A stretch of 64,000 nt of DNA, from assembly GCA_016711265.1 (NCBI GenBank), contig JADJTI010000001.1, positions 496,001 to 560,000 on the forward strand. The letters are read 5' to 3'. Each line of letters begins with the position of its first letter. Positions within the stretch are counted from its first letter, which is position 1. The stretch comes from Austwickia sp. (lineage in GTDB: Bacteria > Actinomycetota > Actinomycetes > Actinomycetales > Dermatophilaceae). Of the stretch, positions 25,960 through 34,042 are shown piece by piece. Position numbers and translations under genes: made by a program. The notes below the pieces were generated by a model, which saw only the letters and a program-made list of their open reading frames with translations, ran no database searches and was not told where the DNA came from.

Positions 25960-27087
25960 CTAATCGTCGTACTCTCGGGGCACCCGGGCATCGATGCGGC
26001 AGGTGATCTCATACGGGATGGTCCCCAACGCCGCAGCCATGTCGTCGGCTCCGTAGCGGCACTCCCCGTCCTCACCGATCACCGTGACGTCGTCACCGAC
26101 CCGCACGGACGTCCGCGGACCGAGGTCGATCATGCTCTGATCCATGCACACCCGCCCGATCACGGGATACGCCCGAGCGCCGACGATGAGCTGTCCCCGA
26201 CCGCCGAGGGCCCGGCTGAACCCGTCGCCGTACCCGATGGGCACCGTGCCGATCCAGGTGTCGCGGGGGGCGTGCCAGGTCATCCCGTACCCGATCGGCG
26301 TCCCTTCGGGCACTCGTTTGACGAACGACACCCTGCTCGTCCAGGTCAGGGCCGGGGTCAACGTCATCGTCTGCGGGGTGGTCGGATCCGGCCGGTATCC
26401 GTACGCCATGATCCCGGGGCGCACCATCGACAACCACGAGGCCTCGTGGGCCAGGATGCCGCCGGAGTTGGCGGCGTGGACGAGCTCGATCCGTCGGCCG
26501 ATGGCCTGCTCGATCTCGCGCACGCAGCCGCTGAAAGCGCGCAGCTGAGCGGCCGTGACCTCATCGAATGCGGGACAGTCGGACGCCGACAGGTGGGTGA
26601 ACACCCCCTCCAACCGCAGTGGCGCCGCATCCTCGACGGCCCGGGCCAGCTCGGCCGCGTCGGCCGGGAGCACCCCGATGCGCCCCATCCCGGTGTCCAC
26701 CTTCAGATGTACGGCGACCGGTCGGCCGGCCGCGCGGGCGGCGGCCACCAGAGGGTTGATGTCGGCGGGCCCACCGACCGTCACCCGCAGGTCGGCGGCC
26801 ACCGCCTCCCGGACCTCGTCGGGGAACACCGGCGACAACTTGAGAATCGGCAGGCCGATTCCGGCCGCCCGAAGGGCGATCCCCTCGGGCACGGTCGCCA
26901 CCCCGAGCCAGTCCGCCGTACCGGTGCGTTCCAGCATCCGGGAGACGACGACCGCCCCGTGACCGTAGGCGTCGGCCTTGACCGCCATCAGGATGGCCCG
27001 CTCGCGCCCCACCCGCGCCCGGATCCCGGCGAGGTTGTGCCGGATCGCCGCGAGGGACACGTGAACTCGCGTCGCGTAGGGCGGCAT
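25960..27087 (-). CDS. alr: Alanine racemase
   Basis: A 375-residue PLP enzyme interconverting L- and D-alanine for peptidoglycan. The PLP-binding Lys is K37 in AVKADAYGHG. The catalytic Tyr of the partner subunit is Y267 in IGYGMTWHAPRDT, and IGYGDGFSR and RVCMDQ are further family motifs. Length is standard. The ATG has TAGCCT six bases upstream, and this hexamer partly coincides with the stop codon of the histidine kinase gene, so alr can be made from its own leaderless transcript as well as by read-through. The release-factor gene follows. Confidence 0.97.
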   Translation of the reverse strand: MPPYATRVHVSLAAIRHNLAGIRARVGRERAILMAVKADAYGHGAVVVSRMLERTGTADWLGVATVPEGIALRAAGIGLPILKLSPVFPDEVREAVAADLRVTVGGPADINPLVAAARAAGRPVAVHLKVDTGMGRIGVLPADAAELARAVEDAAPLRLEGVFTHLSASDCPAFDEVTAAQLRAFSGCVREIEQAIGRRIELVHAANSGGILAHEASWLSMVRPGIMAYGYRPDPTTPQTMTLTPALTWTSRVSFVKRVPEGTPIGYGMTWHAPRDTWIGTVPIGYGDGFSRALGGRGQLIVGARAYPVIGRVCMDQSMIDLGPRTSVRVGDDVTVIGEDGECRYGADDMAAALGTIPYEITCRIDARVPREYDD

Positions 27088-27093
27088 GGCCTC

Positions 27094-27099
27094 AGGCTA
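27094..27099 (-). promoter_or_regulatory. -10 element TAGCCT of a leaderless promoter (alr)
   Basis: On the minus strand TAGCCT, six bases and then ATG at 27087. Its TAG is the stop codon of the upstream kinase gene. Confidence 0.6.
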
Positions 27100-29151
27100 A
27101 CGGGCCCGGTGCGCCGTCGCCGCCCGCGAGCGCCGCGGCTGGGCGGCCGCGGCCACCTCGGTGGGTACGGCGGGCAGCCGCACCTCCACGCGCGTGCCGC
27201 CCCCGTCGCGCTGGGCCGCCCGGATCCACCCGTCGTGGCGTTCCGCGATCCGTCGGCACAGGGCCAGGCCCAGGCCGGTGCCGGGGTATTCCTGGGCGTG
27301 CTGCGGGGCTCGGTGGAACTCGTCGAAGATTCGCTCTTCCTGGCCTGCGGGCACCCCGACCCCCCGGTCGTCGATGCGCAGGATCACGCCGTCGCCGTCC
27401 GGGACGGTGCTGACCATCACCTGGGCGGGTTCGCCGGGCCGGGTGTACTTCAGGGCGTTCCCGACCAGATTGTCCAGCAGCCGTCGCATCAGGCTGGGGT
27501 CGGCATGCACCGGCGTCTCAGCCTGGATGCTGACCTTCGGCGGGGGGTCCACCGCAGCGGTGGCCCAGCCGCGGAGCACCTCATCGACCAGCTCGCCGAC
27601 GTCGACCGGCTGGGGTACCGGCTGCCCGTCGCGGACCACGGTGTAGCCGAGCAGATCGCTCAGGAACAGTGCCATCCGTTCCGCGGCCGCGTCGATACGT
27701 CCCACGGCGTCCATGCGCAGCGCGTGTTCGTCCCGCTCATCGTACTGCCGGCTCGTCCCGGCGGGCTCGGCCTCGTCCTCGAGGGAGGCGCGCAGGGTCT
27801 CCATCCAGAGCTGGATGACCGTCAGCGGCTGTCGCAGATCGTGTGCCGCGGCCCGGGCGAAGCTCTCGAGTTCGCTGATGTGATGGCGATCCTCGGTGAC
27901 GTCGTGCAGGATCACCACGCGTGCGGCGTGAGGGTACTCGATGGCGTGCGCACGCACGGCGACGATCCTCGACGGTCCGTCCGGGCCACCCACCCGGATG
28001 TCCCCGGTGGCCACCGCGCCGGGCTGGCCGGGAGCCAGCACCCCGGCCGACATGTCCTCCCCGTCGGTGATCCCCACCAGGTCCGATGCCGATCGGTTGC
28101 GCAGCAGAATGCGTCCCGAGGAGTCCAGAACCAGGACGCCCTCACCCATCGTCCCCACGATGGTGCCCAGCAGTCTGCTCTGTTGGGCCAGCAGCAGCGC
28201 CTGCCTGGCGATCTCGGCTCGCTCGTGCTCGATCTGGGCGAGTAGCACCAGCCGCTCCTGACGGTCCAGGGCCAGGGCGACCGCCACGGTCACGGTGATC
28301 GCCATCACCGCCTGCACCACGGCCACGCGGCTGGCAGACGCCTGCCCGCCGAAGGGGCTGTACCCCAGCACGGTCATCCCCGACACGGTGGCGGCCACGC
28401 TCATGAGGTAGGCGTAGATCTCCGGCGCGGTGAACACCGTCGCCGACCAGATCCCGACCAGCACGACGGCGAAGGCCAGGAGCGCGCCGCCGCTGGTCAG
28501 GGCTGCCAGAGTCATCGCGGCGATGGTCGCCAACGTCAGGAAGGCCACCCAGAGCGTGCCCACTCCCGGGGCCTTGGGGTGCGAGGTGGGGCGCAGGACA
28601 GCCGGGCCGATCGCGAACAGCAGGAGCGCGGAGGCGTTGCGCAGGAACCAGAAGCCGACGTCGGACACCGACAGGAACCCCCCGGCCAGAGCGGCCAACG
28701 GGAAGGTAAGCCCGGAGATTGCGGTGGCGATCAGCACGTGACCGATCAGGACGCGCAGTCGGCGCGCAGTGAACAGTTCCTCGCCCCCGATGATCCGGGA
28801 TCGGGTGTGCAGCACGCAGGCCACCTGCGCGGCCAGGGCGTTGCAGACGCCGGCGATCCAGGCCCAGCCCCACGCCATCCCGGTCACGCCATTGACCAGA
28901 GCGTTCACGCTGACAATGACCGTGAGCAGCGGCCACATCCGGCGTGCCCGCTCCCCGTTCGTCGCGAACGGTAGGAGCCACAGGTAGGCCACGCCCACGG
29001 CGGGCCAGACGGCCGCGATGCCATTCTCCGGGAGGACGAGCAGTCGCCCGGAGACCATGGACAGGACATAAGCGGTGGCGAGCACGGCGTGAAAGGACGC
29101 CGGGTGATGATGCGGAGCACCCCAACGGACGACCCGGAGCGGGCGGCCCAC
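27097..29151 (-). CDS. Orphan sensor histidine kinase (MASE1-like membrane domain, PAS, HisKA, HATPase)
   Basis: A 684-residue sensor kinase. About eight membrane helices fill residues 20-295 in a MASE1-like arrangement (LPENGIAAVWPAVGVAYLW at 40-58). A short coiled coil (298-328) and a PAS domain (about 330-420) follow. The dimerisation domain carries the phospho-acceptor His437 (FARAAAHDLRQPL). The ATPase domain has N561/N565 (DNLVGNALKYT), DDRGVGV (594-600) and GTGLGLAL (624-631). No response regulator gene is adjacent, so its partner is encoded elsewhere. The GTG start is uncertain; no clear SD is seen. A CRP-like palindrome lies about 220 bases upstream. Confidence 0.93.
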   Translation of the reverse strand: MGRPLRVVRWGAPHHHPASFHAVLATAYVLSMVSGRLLVLPENGIAAVWPAVGVAYLWLLPFATNGERARRMWPLLTVIVSVNALVNGVTGMAWGWAWIAGVCNALAAQVACVLHTRSRIIGGEELFTARRLRVLIGHVLIATAISGLTFPLAALAGGFLSVSDVGFWFLRNASALLLFAIGPAVLRPTSHPKAPGVGTLWVAFLTLATIAAMTLAALTSGGALLAFAVVLVGIWSATVFTAPEIYAYLMSVAATVSGMTVLGYSPFGGQASASRVAVVQAVMAITVTVAVALALDRQERLVLLAQIEHERAEIARQALLLAQQSRLLGTIVGTMGEGVLVLDSSGRILLRNRSASDLVGITDGEDMSAGVLAPGQPGAVATGDIRVGGPDGPSRIVAVRAHAIEYPHAARVVILHDVTEDRHHISELESFARAAAHDLRQPLTVIQLWMETLRASLEDEAEPAGTSRQYDERDEHALRMDAVGRIDAAAERMALFLSDLLGYTVVRDGQPVPQPVDVGELVDEVLRGWATAAVDPPPKVSIQAETPVHADPSLMRRLLDNLVGNALKYTRPGEPAQVMVSTVPDGDGVILRIDDRGVGVPAGQEERIFDEFHRAPQHAQEYPGTGLGLALCRRIAERHDGWIRAAQRDGGGTRVEVRLPAVPTEVAAAAQPRRSRAATAHRAR

Positions 29152-29340
29152 CGGGGTTCAGTTTCGCGCTCGGGCGACCCCGAGCATGCCGGCCTGCTGA
29201 GAGACCGCGAATCGCCGACGGAGGCCACCGGGTTCGGACGGGTCAAGCGGATGACACATCATGCGGGTGGCCGTTCGTCGAGCGGGATGGGAGCCCCCGA
29301 GGCTGCCCCTTCACTCTTCAGTACGCCGACCTCACGCGCA

Positions 29341-29346
29341 AACTTA
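29341..29346 (-). promoter_or_regulatory. Possible -10 element TAAGTT for the histidine kinase gene
   Basis: On the minus strand TAAGTT would place the transcription start near 29334, leaving a long leader of about 180 nt. A 7-bp hairpin (GCTCGGG/CCCGAGC, 29168-29185) sits in that leader. Support is weak. Confidence 0.3.
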
Positions 29347-29373
29347 TGTCACGCGCCAGTTCCTATCCGACCG

Positions 29374-29389
29374 TGTGATATGGATCACA
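29374..29389. promoter_or_regulatory. CRP/GlxR-like operator TGTGA-N6-TCACA
   Basis: A perfect palindrome TGTGATATGGATCACA, extended by one further matching base pair on each side (G...C). This is exactly the Crp/GlxR consensus. It lies in the 272-base gap between the kinase start and the end of sufT, so the kinase is the only gene it can face. It is centred about 47 bases upstream of the start predicted from TAAGTT, a distance compatible with activation. Confidence 0.65.
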
Positions 29390-29423
29390 CAGGTCTGGTT
29401 GGTGACGTGAATCGGCACGCCTC

Positions 29424-29765
29424 TCAGACGTTGAAACCGAGGGCCCGAAGCTGATCGCGGCCGTCCTCGGTGATCTTGTCCGGTCCCCACGGTGGCATCC
29501 AGACCCAGTTGATGGCGTGACTGGTGACCAGGTCCTGCAGCGCCATGGCGGTCTGATCCTCGATCACGTCGGTCAGCGGGCAGGCCGGCGAGGTCAGGGT
29601 CATGTCGATGGTCGCGTGGTTGCTGGAGCCGTCGATGTGGATGCCGTAGATCAGGCCCAGGTCGACCACGTTGATGCCCAGCTCTGGATCGACAACATCG
29701 CGCAGGGCTTCCTCCACCTCGGCGACATCGGCAGGTGTCCCACCGACAGCAGTGTCCTCGGTCAT
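29424..29765 (-). CDS. sufT: SufT/MIP18-family iron-sulfur assembly protein (DUF59)
   Basis: A 113-residue protein of the DUF59/MIP18 family, which helps maturation or delivery of Fe-S clusters. The motifs DPELG (27-31), INVVDLGLIYGI and the conserved Cys62 in TSPACPLTD are all present. It is the last gene of the Suf operon; its ATG overlaps the sufU stop (ATGA). Its M. tuberculosis counterpart in the same place is Rv1466. A short acidic N-terminal stretch precedes the domain. No hairpin terminator is visible after its stop. Confidence 0.92.
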   Translation of the reverse strand: MTEDTAVGGTPADVAEVEEALRDVVDPELGINVVDLGLIYGIHIDGSSNHATIDMTLTSPACPLTDVIEDQTAMALQDLVTSHAINWVWMPPWGPDKITEDGRDQLRALGFNV

Positions 29766-30280
29766 CGCCTCACCCCATGATCTGCAGAAGATGGACCCGC
29801 GGGCTCCGCGGGGATCGTTTCCTCGGCCTTGCCGAGATCCGCACCCGCCCTGGCCAGGGCATCGGTCAACGCCGCCCAGCCCAGGAGGGCGCACTTGACT
29901 CGCGCGGGGTACTTGGCCACGCCGGCAAGGGCCACGCCGTCGCCGATGACCTCCTCGTCCCCGCTGTCCTGGCCGCGGGAGGTCAGCATGCCCTTCATCG
30001 CCTCGTACGTGGCCATGACCTCCTGGACCGGACGCCCCAGGCACTCCTGGGCCAGGATCGAGGTCGAGGCGACCGAGATCGAGCAGCCGATCGCGTCATA
30101 GGACACGTCCTCCAGCCGGGCCAGCGGGCCTTGGGTGACGTGCTGGAGGTGCACCCGCAGGGTGATCTCATCGCCGCAGGAGGTGTTCACGTGGTGGACC
30201 TGGGCGTCGTACGGCTCGCGCAGCCCGGCGTGCTGCGGATGCTTGCTGTGGTCGATGATCAGTTCCTGGTACAGATCCAT
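29762..30280 (-). CDS. sufU: Iron-sulfur cluster assembly sulfurtransferase
   Basis: A 172-residue SufU protein that accepts sulfur from SufS (Zn-dependent) for Fe-S cluster building. The three conserved cysteines are C35 (NTSCGDEI), C66 (IGCSIS) and C130 (RVKCALLGW), with D37 as the fourth zinc ligand. The region between C66 and C130 has the SufU-type insertion relative to IscU. The ATG is preceded by a perfect AAGGAGG. The C-terminal ~25 residues are variable. It lies 10 bases after sufS and overlaps sufT. Confidence 0.95.
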   Translation of the reverse strand: MDLYQELIIDHSKHPQHAGLREPYDAQVHHVNTSCGDEITLRVHLQHVTQGPLARLEDVSYDAIGCSISVASTSILAQECLGRPVQEVMATYEAMKGMLTSRGQDSGDEEVIGDGVALAGVAKYPARVKCALLGWAALTDALARAGADLGKAEETIPAEPAGPSSADHGVRR

Positions 30281-30290
30281 GTCGCCTCCT

Positions 30291-31655
30291 TCACGCCGGT
30301 CCACCCACCGGCACCTCGCGCGCCGGCATCACGTCGTGACCGGGGGTCACGTCGACGCCGAACACGCCAGGGACCCGGTCCAGGGCCGACAGCAGTTCGT
30401 CCACCTCACGCGCGGTGTTGTACGCCGCAAAGGTGGCCCTGGTGGTCGCGGCGATCCCGAAGCGCCGGTGTAGTGGCCACGCGCAGTGGTGACCCACCCG
30501 CACCGCCACCCCCGCATCGTCGAGGATCTGGCCGACGTCGTGGGCATGCACACCGTCGACCACGAACGAGACCGCGCCGCCGCGGTCGAGGGCGTCCGGC
30601 TCGGTCGGCCCGATCACCCGCACCCACGGACGGGAGGCGAGCCCGGTCAGCAGCCGGGCGGTCAGGTCGTGTTCGTGGGCGGCGATCCGGTCGAGGTCCA
30701 GTGCGCTCAGGTAGTCGCACGCCGCAGCCAGGCCGACGACCTGGGCGACGTTCATCGACCCCGCCTCGAATCGTTGCGGCGGCGGCGCGAAGGTGCTGGC
30801 CTCCATGGTGACGGTCTCGATCATCGAGCCGCCGGTCAGGAAGGGGGGCATGGCCTCCAGCAGGGCGTATCGGCCCCACAACACGCCGACGCCGGTGGGT
30901 CCGAACATCTTGTGTCCGCTGAAGGCCAGGAAGTCGATCCCGAGGGCGGCCACGTCCACCCGCTGGTGCGGCACCGACTGGCAGCCGTCGACCACGGTCA
31001 GCGCGCCGACATCCCGGGCCCGCGCGAGGAGTGGGGCGATCGGATTGATCGTGCCGAGCACGTTCGACTGGTGGGTCCAGGCGATCACCTTGGTCCGCGC
31101 GGACACGAGGGTGTCGAGCTCGGTCAGGTCCAGCCGCCCCTGATCGGTGACGGACAGCCAACGCAACCGCGCCCCGGTGCGGCGGCACACCTCCTGCCAG
31201 GGCACCAGGTTGGCGTGGTGCTCCATCTCCGTGACCAGCACTTCATCGTCCGGGCCGAGGGCGAACCGGGGATCACCACCGGCGATCGCCGGCTGGAAGG
31301 CGTGGGCCACCAGGTTCAGGGATTCGGTGGCGTTCTTGGTGAACACGATCTCCCGCGACGGCGCCCCGATGAAGGCACCGATCCGTTCGCGTGCCTGCTC
31401 GTAGGCGTCGGTAGCCTCATCCGCGAGCTGGTGCACCCCGCGATGGACCGCGGCGTTGTGCTCGAGGTAGTACCGGCGTTCGGCCTCCAACACGGCGGTC
31501 GGTTTCTGGGAGGTGGCCCCGCTGTCCAGGTAGACCAACGGCCGGCCATCGCGCACGGTGCGCTGCAGCAGCGGGAAGTCGGCACGGATGGCCGCCGACT
31601 CGGCCGGGCTGAACGGTTGCGCGCTCGACACCCGCTCCGGCGCCACCGATGTCAT
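30291..31655 (-). CDS. sufS: Cysteine desulfurase
   Basis: A 454-residue PLP enzyme that removes sulfur from L-cysteine as a persulfide for the Suf machinery. It is a group II desulfurase: the PLP Lys is K249 (FSGHKMFGP), the ring-stacking His is in TEMEHHANLVPWQ (146-147), and the catalytic Cys391 is in RVGHHCAWPLHRRF. The N-terminal 20 residues are extra. The ATG overlaps the sufC stop (ATGA), so translation is coupled. The C-terminal tail beyond about residue 430 is not conserved. Confidence 0.96.
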   Translation of the reverse strand: MTSVAPERVSSAQPFSPAESAAIRADFPLLQRTVRDGRPLVYLDSGATSQKPTAVLEAERRYYLEHNAAVHRGVHQLADEATDAYEQARERIGAFIGAPSREIVFTKNATESLNLVAHAFQPAIAGGDPRFALGPDDEVLVTEMEHHANLVPWQEVCRRTGARLRWLSVTDQGRLDLTELDTLVSARTKVIAWTHQSNVLGTINPIAPLLARARDVGALTVVDGCQSVPHQRVDVAALGIDFLAFSGHKMFGPTGVGVLWGRYALLEAMPPFLTGGSMIETVTMEASTFAPPPQRFEAGSMNVAQVVGLAAACDYLSALDLDRIAAHEHDLTARLLTGLASRPWVRVIGPTEPDALDRGGAVSFVVDGVHAHDVGQILDDAGVAVRVGHHCAWPLHRRFGIAATTRATFAAYNTAREVDELLSALDRVPGVFGVDVTPGHDVMPAREVPVGGPA

Positions 31656-32419
31656 CCGACTCTGCCTGCGGCGTCGGCGAATCGGTCGTACCCCTCGTCC
31701 TCCAGCCGTTCGGCCAGCTCCGGTCCGCCCTCGTGGGCGATCCGACCGTCGACGAAGACGTGCACGAAGTCCGGGCGGATGTAGCGCAGAATGCGGGTGT
31801 AATGGGTGATCAGCAGAACACCCATGTTGCTGGACTCCTTGGCGCGGTTGACGCCTTCAGACACCACACGCAGCGCGTCCACGTCCAGACCGGAGTCGGT
31901 CTCGTCAAGGATGGCGATCTTCGGCCGGAGAAGCTCCAGCTGCAGGATCTCGTGCCGCTTCTTCTCGCCTCCCGAGAACCCTGCGTTGACGTCGCGTTCG
32001 GCGAACGAGGCGTCCATCTTCAGGTCCGCCATCGCCGACTTCATGTCCTTGACCCAGGTCCGCAGTTTCGGCGCCTGGCCGTCGATGGCGGTCTTGGCGG
32101 TCCGCAGGAAGTTGCTGACGGACACCCCCGGCACCTCCACCGGGTACTGCATGGCCAGGAAGATCCCGGCCCGAGCGCGTTCGTCGACGCTCATGGCCAG
32201 CACGTCCTCGCCGTCGAGCAGCACCGACCCGGCGGTCACCGTGTACTTCGGGTGGCCGGCGATGCTGTAGGCCAACGTCGACTTGCCCGACCCGTTCGGG
32301 CCCATGATCGCGTGCGTCTGACCGGAGTGGATGTCGAGATCGACGCCCCGCAGGATCTCCTTGGGGCCGCCATCGGCGTCAACGCTGACGTGCAAGCCGC
32401 GGATCTGGAGGGTGGACAT
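31652..32419 (-). CDS. sufC: Suf Fe-S assembly ATPase
   Basis: A 255-residue soluble ABC ATPase that powers the SufBCD scaffold. Walker A is GPNGSGKS (40-47), the signature is FSGGEKKRHEILQ, Walker B with the catalytic Glu is AILDETDSGLD, and the H-loop is LITHYTRIL. It carries the SufC-specific segment LAMQYPVEVPGV in the Q-loop region. SD GAGGAG lies eight bases before the ATG. A 43-base gap separates it from the Rieske gene, the largest gap inside the operon. Confidence 0.97.
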   Translation of the reverse strand: MSTLQIRGLHVSVDADGGPKEILRGVDLDIHSGQTHAIMGPNGSGKSTLAYSIAGHPKYTVTAGSVLLDGEDVLAMSVDERARAGIFLAMQYPVEVPGVSVSNFLRTAKTAIDGQAPKLRTWVKDMKSAMADLKMDASFAERDVNAGFSGGEKKRHEILQLELLRPKIAILDETDSGLDVDALRVVSEGVNRAKESSNMGVLLITHYTRILRYIRPDFVHVFVDGRIAHEGGPELAERLEDEGYDRFADAAGRVG

Positions 32420-32462
32420 GAGGGGAACTCCTCGTGAGGTGTGTGGCGGAACGGTCGTCAGG

Positions 32463-32819
32463 TCAGGTGGCGGCGGACAGCTGGGAGCCGGCGGCCGCAA
32501 TGTCGGCGGGGTCGACGCTGACGTACACGTCCTCCCCTTCCAGGCGCACCGGGTAGACGCGGATGGCGGCGGTCGCGGGCAGGGTCGCGGGTTCGCCGGT
32601 GAACAGGTCGAACCGGGAACCGTGCAACCAGCACTCGAGGAAACAGCCCACCACGTCGCCCTCGGACAGGGAGACCTTGCCGTGACTGCACTCATCCTCG
32701 ACGGCATGGACGTGACCGTTGTCGTCCCGCACCATCGCCACCAGCTTGCCCCCGACCAGCGCCTGGGCGGCCGTCCCGACGGTCAGGTCGGACAGTGCGC
32801 AGACCCGTTCGAAGCTCAT
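32463..32819 (-). CDS. Rieske-type [2Fe-2S] non-heme ferredoxin in the Suf operon
   Basis: A 118-residue small ferredoxin of the Rieske type found in dioxygenase systems. The cluster ligands are C44-x-H46 (DECSHGKVSL) and C63-x2-H66 (ECWLHGSRF), with the expected intervening length. It is soluble, with no signal peptide or membrane helix. Its position between sufD and sufC is common in actinobacteria, and it probably provides electrons for cluster assembly, though this has not been shown. Its ATG overlaps the sufD stop (ATGA). Confidence 0.93.
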   Translation of the reverse strand: MSFERVCALSDLTVGTAAQALVGGKLVAMVRDDNGHVHAVEDECSHGKVSLSEGDVVGCFLECWLHGSRFDLFTGEPATLPATAAIRVYPVRLEGEDVYVSVDPADIAAAGSQLSAAT

Positions 32820-34042
32820 GCCCCACCCGCCATCGTGCCGGCCAGTTCGGCGTCGATCGCCGCCATGATGGACTCCGCCAGATCGGCCACCCCGATCCGA
32901 CCCACCAGTTCGGCGAAGAAGGCGTGCACCACCAGGCGGCGGGCGTCCGCTTCGGTCAGGCCACGGGACTGCAGGTAGAAAAGTTGCTCGTCGTCGAAGC
33001 GCCCCGTGGTCGATGCGTGGCCGGCGCCGAGGATCTCCCCGGTCTCGATCTCCAGGTTGGGGACTGAATCGGCGCGGGCCCCGTCCGAGAGCAGGAGGTT
33101 CCGGTTGATCTCGTAGGTGTGGGTGCCCTCGGCGGCGGCCCGGATCAGGACATCGCCGATCCAGACCGCGTGCGCACCTTCGCCCTGCAGGGCGCCCCGG
33201 TAGACCACGTCCGAACGGCAGTGCGGGGCCTCGTGGTCGACGAACAGCCGGTGCTCCTGGTGCTGCCCGGCGTCGGCGAAGTACAGCCCGATCCCCTCGA
33301 ACGATCCGCCCGGGCCGGCGTAGGTGGCGTTGGTGGCCACCCGCACGATCGAGCCACCCAGGGTGACCGCGATGTGTCGGACGGTCGCGTCGCGGCCGAT
33401 GACCACATCGTGTTCGGCCAGGTGCACGGCCCCGTCCTCCCAGTCGGCCACGGTGACCACCGTCAGCTGGGCCCCCGGGCCCGCGAGGATCGAGACCACC
33501 TGCCCGTACGACGACGCGCCGGTGTGCGCGAGCACCACGGTGGCGCTGGACATCGGGCCCGCGGTGATCAGCACATGCCCTCGGGCCTGGCCGGACGCGG
33601 ACTCCCCCACCAGGTCCACCCGGATCGGGTCGGTGAGTTCGAGGGAAGCGGGAATGTCGATCCGCCGCGCGGTGCCGGCCTGCGCGGCGGCCACGACGGC
33701 TGCCCGGTCGGCCGGAGCCGGGACGTCGAGGTCTCGCACCTGGGCGCGACTGACGTCGCTGATCGTCACCCCGTCGGGCACCACCGCCGACCAGCCCAGC
33801 TCGGCCGTCGCCGGTTCGTCGGCGAACAGCGCCGCCAACCGCCCGACCGGGGTGAACCGCCAACTCTCTTCGCGCCCGGTGGGCACGGCGAACTCCGAAA
33901 CCTCCCAGGAGGTGGGCAGTTCGCCGCGGGAACGCACGGGGGTGGGCTCGGGCCGACCGGTGCGCACGGCCGCGGGCGCCACCAAGGTGGCGGTCCCGCC
34001 GGCCGGGGCAGGCGCGGACGCCTCTTTGCTGACCAACGGCAT
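32816..34042 (-). CDS. sufD: Fe-S cluster assembly scaffold protein SufD
   Basis: A 408-residue SufB/SufD family protein; its central and C-terminal parts form the beta-helix core that pairs with SufB. Recognisable segments are GVTISD (near 92), VDHEAPHCRSDVVYRG (near 268), INRNLLLSDGARADSVPNLEI and the C-terminal GHASTTGRFDDEQLFYLQSRG. His in GHAST is the conserved residue. The N-terminal ~40 residues are a low-complexity extension. The ATG shares one base with the sufB stop (TGATG), so the pair is translated in step. Confidence 0.95.
   Translation of the reverse strand: MPLVSKEASAPAPAGGTATLVAPAAVRTGRPEPTPVRSRGELPTSWEVSEFAVPTGREESWRFTPVGRLAALFADEPATAELGWSAVVPDGVTISDVSRAQVRDLDVPAPADRAAVVAAAQAGTARRIDIPASLELTDPIRVDLVGESASGQARGHVLITAGPMSSATVVLAHTGASSYGQVVSILAGPGAQLTVVTVADWEDGAVHLAEHDVVIGRDATVRHIAVTLGGSIVRVATNATYAGPGGSFEGIGLYFADAGQHQEHRLFVDHEAPHCRSDVVYRGALQGEGAHAVWIGDVLIRAAAEGTHTYEINRNLLLSDGARADSVPNLEIETGEILGAGHASTTGRFDDEQLFYLQSRGLTEADARRLVVHAFFAELVGRIGVADLAESIMAAIDAELAGTMAGGA

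Noticed and set aside
29089..29454. Plus-strand open frame covering the kinase-sufT gap
   Set aside because: Its translation is Arg/Pro-rich with no SD or codon bias, and it overlaps the ends of genes on the other strand.
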